This document shows, piece after piece, positions 16,467 to 23,085 of a stretch of DNA of 32,820 nt. The notes under the pieces were generated by a model. It worked only from the letters and a program-made list of their open reading frames with translations. It had not been told where the DNA came from and searched no databases. Position numbers and translations under genes: made by a program. The stretch is from Flavobacteriaceae bacterium bin25 (GTDB lineage Bacteria > Bacteroidota > Bacteroidia > Flavobacteriales > Flavobacteriaceae). Within the stretch, counting starts at the first letter, position 1, and each line of letters opens with the position of its first letter. The stretch is taken from contig MPMN01000034.1 of the NCBI GenBank assembly GCA_002238525.1, positions 1 through 32,820 on the forward strand, written 5' to 3'.

Positions 16467-17237
16467 TTATTTTTTTGGACCGCCATCGTCATTGATGAAG
16501 GAATAGGTTTTATAGTCAAACCCTATTTGCTTGTATAGTTCATGGACTTTTTTAGTCCAACCTTCCACAGCATCTTCCCACATCTTTGAGTTATCTATAT
16601 AATCTAGATCATCATTTGAGGCATCATTTAATCCGTAATCTAGAAATGTCAATAAATCCTCTGGGGTGGTAACAACAGAACGGCTTTTCCCGCTTTCGAA
16701 AAAGCCTGGACCTCTGTGTTCTAATAATTTGTCTTTCTTTTTAGCGAGATTGTAAATCTTTATCAAAGGAATCCTATCAGTGATGGCGTCCAAATCATAA
16801 ATGTCTTTTTGTGTTGTCCTATCAGTTATCGCAAGTAATTTCAATAAAGCGATATCTTCAACAGAAGCCATAGGTATTCCACCGACTTTTTCCGTCGGAT
16901 TTAAAAGAGGCACATCACCAATTAAATCTACTTTGACTTTTTCATTTTCGTCAAATATCTCTATGGACATATAATAGACTTCTTTCTCATCTTTTATAGT
17001 AGCAGTCACTTCTTTCTCTGGATATTTTGATTTCACTATCTCAAAAATTTCTTTTAAATCTTCTTTCGATATTTCTTCTTCAGAGGATAAGTCAATATCC
17101 ACTGATATTCTATGTTTAAAGCGTAATGCTAAATTAGTTCCTCCAATGAGGTAAAAGGATTTTAGAATGTCTAAATCTTTCAATTCATGAAGAGTCTGAT
17201 ATAGATGTTCACTAACAGCTGGCGCATTCTTTTTCAT
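16467..17237 (-). CDS. AbiEii-type nucleotidyltransferase (toxin-like)
   Basis: The protein has 256 residues from the ATG at 17235-17237, which I prefer over the TTG two codons upstream. It belongs to the AbiEii/AbiGii nucleotidyltransferase family (DNA polymerase beta fold). The signature YLIGGTNLALRFKHR (29-43) followed by SVDIDL (45-50, Asp47 and Asp49 as metal ligands), a third acidic strand in KVDLIGD, and the VEDIALLKL...RTQKDIYDLDAI block are all present. Relatives are type IV toxins that transfer nucleotides, some to tRNA 3' ends, and give abortive infection against phage. The upstream gene overlaps by 26 nt and encodes a DUF6922-like protein that likely takes the antitoxin or regulator place of AbiEi. 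The module sits beside an IS1380 relic, consistent with horizontal transfer. Confidence 0.85.
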   Translation of the reverse strand: MKKNAPAVSEHLYQTLHELKDLDILKSFYLIGGTNLALRFKHRISVDIDLSSEEEISKEDLKEIFEIVKSKYPEKEVTATIKDEKEVYYMSIEIFDENEKVKVDLIGDVPLLNPTEKVGGIPMASVEDIALLKLLAITDRTTQKDIYDLDAITDRIPLIKIYNLAKKKDKLLEHRGPGFFESGKSRSVVTTPEDLLTFLDYGLNDASNDDLDYIDNSKMWEDAVEGWTKKVHELYKQIGFDYKTYSFINDDGGPKK

Positions 17238-17655
17238 TATCAAATAAAATGTTTATGTCTAAAAATTTTCCTCGTCTTGATGCGATAGTCCCGGATGGGA
17301 TAGGCTTAGTATTATATCTTGAAGTTATCCTTTCAAGTTGGCAAGTATCGATTCTTTCATAAGGATTGAGGCAAACCTCAAGAATTTCATTTTTTGTGTA
17401 GTACTTTTCCAGCATTTCCATGTTATCATCAAAATCTTTCGGAAATGATCTTTGTATTACTCTTTGGATGATCAATCGAATGTGTTTTTTTCTGTTCAAT
17501 CCATCGATTATTCTATCCCAAAAATACACTGGTCTGCTACCTTTTTTTAGATCTCTGAGCAGTGCATCATTGGTGGGATCGCTGTTCTTTTTTGCTTCTG
17601 CGAGTCTTTTATAGACATTTGGATGAAGGTTATATTCTTCTGGGTTTATACTCAT
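17212..17655 (-). CDS. DUF6922-like protein, partner of the AbiEii nucleotidyltransferase
   Basis: The protein has 147 residues. The central part (YFWDRIIDGLNRKKHIRLIIQRV, then LEKYYTKNEILEVCL) resembles the small helical DUF6922 domain found in Bacteroidota immediately upstream of AbiEii-like genes. Typical members have about 90-110 residues, so the N-terminal SINPEEYNLHPNVYKRL part and the C-terminal tail are extra. The gene overlaps the next one by 26 nt, suggesting coupled translation, as in toxin-antitoxin operons. Roles as antitoxin or transcriptional repressor are inferred from position only; no helix-turn-helix motif was certain by eye. Confidence 0.6.
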   Translation of the reverse strand: MSINPEEYNLHPNVYKRLAEAKKNSDPTNDALLRDLKKGSRPVYFWDRIIDGLNRKKHIRLIIQRVIQRSFPKDFDDNMEMLEKYYTKNEILEVCLNPYERIDTCQLERITSRYNTKPIPSGTIASRRGKFLDINILFDNEKECASC

Positions 17656-17678
17656 AATTGTAATAGTTCAGATACCGA

Positions 17679-17686
17679 CAAAATTA
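17679..17686 (-). promoter_or_regulatory. Candidate -7 box for the DUF6922/AbiEii operon
   Basis: TAATTTTG on the minus strand fits TAnnTTTG and lies 23 nt before the ATG of the DUF6922-like gene. No -33 element was found at the right spacing, which would fit a weak or regulated promoter. Confidence 0.35.
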
Positions 17687-17766
17687 ATGCTTTTTTTGCT
17701 TCATTTCTATCGATTGCACATTAAAGTTATTAGAGCCGATTTCTTAAGCCGGCAGACAATTTTATT

Positions 17767-18032
17767 CTACGGAATTAAAATGGCGTTTAGATCATTAGCA
17801 TCTTCATAACCCAGACAGTTGGCATACACTTGCTGTTTAACCAATTTAATTACGGGATCAACAACCAGATTCTGAAGACGCCTATCGATAATTTTCTGAT
17901 AAAACCCTTTGAGGTAGCTAGTACTCCGTTCAATGGCTTCAGGTGATTGCAGCATCTGAAGTAGCTCTCTCTCCTTTGAAATCGGCTATAACAGCCCCCT
18001 TTTTTTGATAAAATATGGAATTCATGAATCAA
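17767..18032 (-). pseudogene. IS1380-family transposase fragment, frameshifted and truncated
   Basis: The minus strand encodes pieces of an IS1380-type transposase N-terminus in different frames. From about 18000 one frame reads AVIADFKGERATSDAAIT and stops; another from 17955 reads MLQSPEAIERS... and continues to VYANCLGYEDANDLNAI, the well conserved LGYEDAND block of this family. It then ends at a stop (17767-17769) where a full-length transposase would continue for several hundred residues. At least one frameshift and a 3' truncation make it non-functional. It marks past mobile element activity beside the AbiEii module. No inverted repeats were found. Confidence 0.72.
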
Positions 18033-18130
18033 TGATTTTTATGGAACTATAAAATGAACATAACTAACTGCAAGTTAATAAAATAAACCCAAATATTACC
18101 CCCTAATATGAATTATTCGGGTATAAATTC

Positions 18131-19477
18131 CTAACTGATACCAATATAATTAAACGGAGTGATTTTTTTAAGATCGGATTTTAAAGCATCACTGATATTC
18201 AATGAATCTATAAATAGATGGATTGATTCTTTATTTATCGCTTTACTTACACGAGTGAATTCCTTGAGTTGCTCGTAAGGTTTTTCGTAGCCCTCTTTTC
18301 TCAATAAAGTTTGAATAGCTTCAGAGATTATTTGCCAGTTTTTATCCAAATCAAGATTAATCTGCGATTCATTGACTTCTAATTTTCGGATTCCATTTAA
18401 GATAGATTTAAGAGCAATTACGGTATGAGCAAAAGGAACACCAACGTTTCTGAGAACGGTCGAGTCGGTTAAGTCCCTCTGAAATCTTGAAATAGGAAGC
18501 TTTCTTGAAAAAAAAGCAAACAAACTATTGGCTAATTCCAAGTTTCCTTCAGCATTTTCAAAATCAATAGGGTTCACCTTATGTGGCATCGCAGAAGATC
18601 CCACCTCAGCAGTATTGATTTTTAATTTGAAATAGTCTAATGAAATGTACCCCCAAATGTCTCTGCAGAAATCAATCAGTATTGTATTGATGCGCTTTAG
18701 GGTATCTGACAATAGGGCAAAAGAGTCATAATGTTCAATCTGGGTCGTTGGAACACTATATACAAGCCCTAGATTGTTTTGTACAAAATTTCTAGCGAAT
18801 TTCTCCCAATTAATCTCAGGATAAGCCAGCTGATGAGCATTGAAATTTCCAGTCGAGCCAGAGAATTTTGCCGCATGAGGTATTTCAAGCAATAGGTTAG
18901 TTTGGTTTTTCAAACGGGTAATAAAAACTTGAATTTCTTTTCCTAATCTGGTTGGACTGGCAGGCTGACCATGAGTTCTGGCCAACATAACAGTCAATCG
19001 AGTATCCTCCGCCAAACTTTCCAAAGCCTCAATAAGGATGTTTAGGTCTTGTAAATAGACTTCTTCAAAAGCAGCGCGGATACTTAAAGGAATGGCCGTA
19101 TTGTTGATATCTTGAGAAGTTAAACCGAAATGAATAAACTCCTGATACTTGCCTATACCAAGTTTTTTAAATTTTGATTTGACAAAATATTCTACTGATT
19201 TGACATCATGATTAGTTTGCGCTTCAAACTTTTTGATTTTTTTAGCGTCTTTTGAGGTGAATTCAGTATAAATCTTTCGGAGGGCAACAAAGTGATTTCG
19301 ATCAAATCCAGACAACTTATCTAGTTTTAACTTGCACAGCTCAATGAAGTATTCAATCTCTACTAATACCCGATATTTTATAAGTGCTCCTTCTGAAAAG
19401 TAATTGGCTAATTCCTTAACCTTATTCCAATATCTTCCATCAATGGGAGAAATGGCTTGAAGTGTTGATATTTTCAT
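18131..19477 (-). CDS. purB: Adenylosuccinate lyase
   Basis: This 448-residue enzyme of the fumarase/aspartase superfamily acts twice in purine synthesis, splitting SAICAR to AICAR plus fumarate and adenylosuccinate to AMP plus fumarate. It has LQAISPIDGRYW at the N-terminus, the TSQDINNTA region (about 120-128), ARTHGQPASPT (166-176, catalytic His) and the signature GSSAMPHKVNP (293-303), whose Ser belongs to the flexible catalytic loop. It closely resembles the longer E. coli-like PurB in the N-terminal PIDGRY motif. It is probably its own transcription unit, with a 7-of-8 match to the -7 box (TATATTGG) upstream. Confidence 0.96.
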   Translation of the reverse strand: MKISTLQAISPIDGRYWNKVKELANYFSEGALIKYRVLVEIEYFIELCKLKLDKLSGFDRNHFVALRKIYTEFTSKDAKKIKKFEAQTNHDVKSVEYFVKSKFKKLGIGKYQEFIHFGLTSQDINNTAIPLSIRAAFEEVYLQDLNILIEALESLAEDTRLTVMLARTHGQPASPTRLGKEIQVFITRLKNQTNLLLEIPHAAKFSGSTGNFNAHQLAYPEINWEKFARNFVQNNLGLVYSVPTTQIEHYDSFALLSDTLKRINTILIDFCRDIWGYISLDYFKLKINTAEVGSSAMPHKVNPIDFENAEGNLELANSLFAFFSRKLPISRFQRDLTDSTVLRNVGVPFAHTVIALKSILNGIRKLEVNESQINLDLDKNWQIISEAIQTLLRKEGYEKPYEQLKEFTRVSKAINKESIHLFIDSLNISDALKSDLKKITPFNYIGIS

Positions 19478-19574
19478 AGAGTATGAATAGATGCTAAACC
19501 AATATAATTAATTGTGTCCAAGATGAATCAGTGAGAACAAATTTATTCTTAAAACAGACATCTATTTATCGTTT

Positions 19575-20045
19575 TCAAATGAAAGGATTGAAAATCAAAT
19601 AGTTTCTTATAATTGATTGAACGCCTGACGATTGATTGGGCTGTTCATACATTATATAATCTCGATGCATAGTGAACAATTCCCAAAAATCTAATTGATA
19701 TTCAGCCACTATTTTCGTACAATAGCAAATTATTGCTGTCTGATTATAAGTCCAAGACCAGTGAATCGCCTGAGTAACAATTTTCTTTTGTAACTCACGT
19801 TTGGGCTTTATTGGAGTCTGTGAAACGTATAGCCATAATATCCGAGATAGACTCCTTACCCTAGAAGGATGGCATGACATATCCTGACATTTTGTTACAA
19901 AATCATCCAAATCATCTATCATCCCACAAGGGTCATCCACTACTGCCCGTTCCAAATCACGGGTGGCCTGAATCAATAGTTTATCAATCCCCGGAGTCAA
20001 AGCTCTTTTATACAAGCTTCTGAATTTATTATCTTTATTTTTCAA
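19575..20045 (-). CDS. Conserved-looking protein of unknown function
   Basis: The protein has 156 residues and I do not recognise it. It begins at TTG (20043-20045), the first possible start after an in-frame stop and preceded by AAAAGGG, a plausible ribosome-binding sequence. It is predicted to be mostly helical and soluble, with no signal peptide or membrane segment, and has several Cys and Trp residues (WLYVSQTP, AIHWSWTYNQTAIICYCTKIV, FWELFTMHRDYI). The aromatic-rich middle and lack of low complexity argue that it is a real protein. It stands alone between purB and the carboxypeptidase-regulatory-like gene. No function is proposed. Confidence 0.55.
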   Translation of the reverse strand: MKNKDNKFRSLYKRALTPGIDKLLIQATRDLERAVVDDPCGMIDDLDDFVTKCQDMSCHPSRVRSLSRILWLYVSQTPIKPKRELQKKIVTQAIHWSWTYNQTAIICYCTKIVAEYQLDFWELFTMHRDYIMYEQPNQSSGVQSIIRNYLIFNPFI

Positions 20046-20166
20046 TCCCTTTTATTAGTAAATTAATTGTCACAATAGTCACCGCAGGAATTCACTATAT
20101 TAAATTTGGGAAAGAACTTCCCTTCCTCTTGAAGCCAGTGTCGTAGTGCTATATTTATCTAACGTA

Positions 20167-20952
20167 TTACATGACCAAAACCCGATATTCTTCATAACAT
20201 TTGCTGATGGCGTCAAGAATCTGTAAATCATTGGCCTCTTTCATAAAAACTTCTGAGTAATTACAATTTCCCAGAACTTCATCAATCTCTCCGGGTTCTA
20301 AATTTAAAAATTGCATCAACACCTGACGGTCAAATTTAACAGACAATAAATCTCTAATACTCTCATCACTTCGCATTTTGTTGAGTTTACGCATTTCCTT
20401 GCTTCTGCGACTGAAAGTACTATACATCAGATCTAAGGGATCAAATAATGAGCGGAAACTCCTGGCAATATTTTTCAAAGACGAACCGCCAGATTCATAC
20501 CCCAAATTAGGTAGACCAGCAATACTATAACGCTGTGATGTATTAATTGGAGAGTTGCGAACATCAATATCAAGATATCCAGTTAGTCTATATGGTTGTA
20601 AGACAATCTCTTCAAGGGCAAATGCTAGTTCTGTCATTTCAAAAATAGCAGTGCCAAAACGAATCATATCGTTGGTTACAGCAACTTTTAAGGGTTTATA
20701 ACCTATATATGAAAAGTAAAGAGTATCCTGAACTTTGGCCATGATTTCAAATTGTCCACTCAGGTCTGTTGTGGTACCCGATACTTCATTTAGGTTTACC
20801 ACATGAACACTTTGCATAGCAAGACCTGTAGACTGGTCTTCTACCTTGGCACGAAAGATCTGAAGACTATCTTGCGAGCAGCCCCAATAGGCACCCCAAA
20901 AAAGATAAATTATTCCAAAAAGTATACGCTTTTCCACTCTATAAAAGTACAT
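20167..20952 (-). CDS. Exported protein with carboxypeptidase-regulatory-like domain
   Basis: The protein has 261 residues from the ATG at 20950-20952; the TTG one codon upstream is less likely. A hydrophobic signal segment (ILFGIIYLFWGAYWGCS) precedes a CarboxypepD_reg-like beta-sandwich of about 80 residues, with the usual VEDQSTGLAMQSVHVVNL, SGTTTDLSGQFEI and TLYFSYIGYKPLKV strands. In Bacteroidota this domain normally opens TonB-dependent receptors or stands alone in envelope proteins with helical tails; the remaining 130 residues here are polar and helical, with no barrel. The Cys in WGCS could be a lipobox, though it is not ideal. It follows rdgB by 49 nt and may share its transcript. 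Confidence 0.72.
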   Translation of the reverse strand: MYFYRVEKRILFGIIYLFWGAYWGCSQDSLQIFRAKVEDQSTGLAMQSVHVVNLNEVSGTTTDLSGQFEIMAKVQDTLYFSYIGYKPLKVAVTNDMIRFGTAIFEMTELAFALEEIVLQPYRLTGYLDIDVRNSPINTSQRYSIAGLPNLGYESGGSSLKNIARSFRSLFDPLDLMYSTFSRRSKEMRKLNKMRSDESIRDLLSVKFDRQVLMQFLNLEPGEIDEVLGNCNYSEVFMKEANDLQILDAISKCYEEYRVLVM

Positions 20953-21001
20953 CAATCTATCCAGAAGGCAATTTGATAGGGACCAAGTATTTGATAAACT
21001 A

Positions 21002-21583
21002 TCAATTGTGTAAAAATAAATGCAAAGCAGTTATGGCTTTGGATCTATGACTACAATTATTCTTTTCCTCTAAGGTCATTTGTCCAAAGGTTTTATCAGA
21101 GTGGATGGGTTTAAAAATAGAATCATAACCAAATCCACACCTACCTTGTATTTGGCGCGAAATTTCTCCTTCAATTTTTCCTATGAAAAAATTATATTCA
21201 CCTTTTTGGAAATGACAAAATATGGTCTCAAAATAAGCATATCTTGTTGAAATACCCTTCATTTGGTATAAAAGTTTTTGGGTATTTTCCTCTGATGTGG
21301 CATTCTCACCAGCATACCGAGCACTATGTACTGCAGGTGCACCTGATAAACTCTGAACAAATAAGCCAGTATCGTCAGCAATAGTTGGAATATTACAATA
21401 TTCGTGAACTGCTTTAGCCTTCAATAAGGCATTGGCTTTTAATGTTGTCCCAGTCTCCTGAATTTTTTTCTCAAACCCGATATCTTCCAATGTCAATATA
21501 ATGATTTCTTTTGAGACAAGCTGTTGTAATTCATATATTTTATTTAGGTTATGAGTGGCAAATACGATGAATGGTTTACCCAT
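21002..21583 (-). CDS. rdgB: Non-canonical purine NTP pyrophosphatase (RdgB/HAM1)
   Basis: The protein has 193 residues, the usual family length. It hydrolyses ITP, dITP and XTP to monophosphates, keeping deaminated purines out of DNA and RNA. Motifs are FATHNLNKIYELQ (7-19, substrate-binding), TIADDTGLFVQSLSGAPAVHSARYAG (66-91, with the acidic catalytic pair DD) and FGYDSIF plus the C-terminal SHRSKAI. The ATG at 21581-21583 overlaps the end of rlmH by 8 nt, so the two are translationally coupled. Confidence 0.95.
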   Translation of the reverse strand: MGKPFIVFATHNLNKIYELQQLVSKEIIILTLEDIGFEKKIQETGTTLKANALLKAKAVHEYCNIPTIADDTGLFVQSLSGAPAVHSARYAGENATSEENTQKLLYQMKGISTRYAYFETIFCHFQKGEYNFFIGKIEGEISRQIQGRCGFGYDSIFKPIHSDKTFGQMTLEEKNNCSHRSKAITALHLFLHN

Positions 21584-22019
21584 GATGGTAAGGATGATTA
21601 TTAAAGATGGTATGAGCTCTATAGATCTGTTCTAGCAAGAGGACTCGACACATTTGATGGGTGAAAGTCATCGCCGACAATGATAAATCATAATGACTTT
21701 TTTGTTCGAATTGTGAAGAAAGACCATAGGGTCCCCCAATAAAAAACAAAATTCTTCTGTAAGACATCATAGACTGAGAGTACAAGAATTTAGAAAATTC
21801 AAGCGAATTAAGTCGTTTGCCCTTTTCTGTCAAAGTAATGATATATGCATTTATCATGATTTTACTAAACAGTTTTTTGGTTTTTCGATCAGACATTGCT
21901 TCATCAATAGTATGGTAATGCAGTTTTTGATATCGTGAGATTCTCTTTTCATATCTCCCAATTAGTTGATTTATTACTAAGTCATTTGATTTCCCAATAG
22001 CAAAAACATGAATTTCCAT
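21576..22019 (-). CDS. rlmH: 23S rRNA pseudouridine-1915 N3-methyltransferase
   Basis: The protein has 147 residues from the ATG at 22017-22019, which I choose over the upstream GTG because MEIHVFAIGK is the usual start. It is a SPOUT (trefoil-knot) methyltransferase that modifies pseudouridine 1915 in helix 69 of 23S rRNA on the 70S ribosome. Knot signatures are ILFFIGGPYGLS (AdoMet loop) and the C-terminal LSLSAMTFTHQMCRVLLLEQIYRA with a short terminal ...NHPYHHG tail. The length is normal (about 155). The gene leads an operon with rdgB. Its -7 box is only 5 nt from the ATG. Confidence 0.95.
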   Translation of the reverse strand: MEIHVFAIGKSNDLVINQLIGRYEKRISRYQKLHYHTIDEAMSDRKTKKLFSKIMINAYIITLTEKGKRLNSLEFSKFLYSQSMMSYRRILFFIGGPYGLSSQFEQKSHYDLSLSAMTFTHQMCRVLLLEQIYRAHTIFNNHPYHHG

Positions 22020-22024
22020 CACCA

Positions 22025-22032
22025 CAAATTTA
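22025..22032 (-). promoter_or_regulatory. Candidate -7 box for rlmH-rdgB
   Basis: TAAATTTG on the minus strand fits TAnnTTTG, 5 nt before the ATG of rlmH. If used, the transcript would be leaderless or nearly so. No -33 element at proper spacing was seen. Confidence 0.35.
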
Positions 22033-22121
22033 AACTTAGCGCATTAGTGTTTATAATGAATTTTAAATGTACTATAAGACAATTAATTAAACTCTTGAAA
22101 AACTGATACCTATCTTAACTA

Positions 22122-22129
22122 TATCTTTG
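22122..22129 (+). promoter_or_regulatory. Candidate -7 box for the YihY-priA transcript
   Basis: TATCTTTG fits TAnnTTTG and ends 4 nt before the ATG at 22134, again implying a leaderless or very short-leader mRNA. A TTG at 22095-22097 could be the -33 element with a long 24-nt spacer. Confidence 0.4.
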
Positions 22130-22133
22130 TATT

Positions 22134-23084
22134 ATGTCCAAAATTCTACATATTAAGCAGTTTACCCGTAGAGACATATTGAAAATACTGATATTATTAA
22201 ATAAAGCTAGAATTCCTGGTCTAGGCGGAATTACCATTTATAGTTTATTCAAATTGTATTTTTTAGGCATTATAAAGGGAACATTTAGTATGCGAGCGGC
22301 AAGTGTTTCCTATAGTTTTTTTTTAGCCCTATTCCCATTTTTGCTTTTTCTATTTAATCTCATCCCATTTTTCAGCCAGATCACTTTTCTTACCCCAGAC
22401 AATTTAGAAGAATATCTATTCGATGAACTAGGTCTGGTGATTCCTTCAAATTCTCAGATCTATTTCAATGAAATTTTCAATGAAATACAAAGCAGACCAA
22501 GAACTGGTCTCCTTTCATCAGTATTTCTGTTGTCTATATTCTTTTCAGCAAATGGAATACGCTCCCTCTTTTCTTCCTTTCAGGAATCTTATCACATAGA
22601 GATTTCGAGAGGTTTCATTTCGCAATTTTTACACGCCGCATGGATAAGCATAGTAATCGCTTTTTTGATTTTGATTGGTGTGGTCAGTTTCTTCTATATA
22701 GGAATTCAAATTTCTGAAATAGCTACATGGTTAGGATTAAAAGATTTTAGTTATCTACACTATGCACGTTTGTTTTTTTTCGCACTTATCATATATCTGA
22801 TAGTCTATATACTCTATCGATTTGGAACTGTTGAAACAAGAAAAGTCCATTTTTTTTCTGCAGGCCCATTATTTACTACAATTCTTTTTTTCGTTTCAAC
22901 CTATCTGTTTGGAATCTACGTAGATAATTTTTCATCCTACAATCAAATCTATGGTTCATTGGGTGCTCCTTTGATATTTTTAATATACATTTTCTTGAAT
23001 GCTAACATTTTGCTTTTGGGTTTTGAATTAAACCTTACCCTGAGAAGCCTCAAAGGCAACAATCAACAGGCTAAATCTCAATAA
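22134..23084 (+). CDS. YihY/BrkB-family inner membrane protein
   Basis: This 316-residue integral membrane protein has about six transmembrane helices, in the pattern of the YihY/virulence factor BrkB family. Diagnostic are MRAASVSYSFFLALFPFLLF near residue 50, which corresponds to the family's AAxLAY(F)xLxxxFPLLL segment, and the C-terminal FSSYNQIYGSLGAPLIFLIYIFLNANILLLGFELN, which contains the conserved YGSLGA-type turn. Once annotated as RNase BN, the family is now regarded as putative transporters with no settled substrate. The stop codon is followed one base later by the priA start, so the two genes are cotranscribed. Confidence 0.87.
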   Translation: MSKILHIKQFTRRDILKILILLNKARIPGLGGITIYSLFKLYFLGIIKGTFSMRAASVSYSFFLALFPFLLFLFNLIPFFSQITFLTPDNLEEYLFDELGLVIPSNSQIYFNEIFNEIQSRPRTGLLSSVFLLSIFFSANGIRSLFSSFQESYHIEISRGFISQFLHAAWISIVIAFLILIGVVSFFYIGIQISEIATWLGLKDFSYLHYARLFFFALIIYLIVYILYRFGTVETRKVHFFSAGPLFTTILFFVSTYLFGIYVDNFSSYNQIYGSLGAPLIFLIYIFLNANILLLGFELNLTLRSLKGNNQQAKSQ

Positions 23085-23085
23085 G

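Noticed and set aside
18093-18109. ATATTA-CCCCC-TAATAT hairpin after purB as a terminator
   Set aside because: The stem is six AT pairs with no adjacent T-run, too weak to call.
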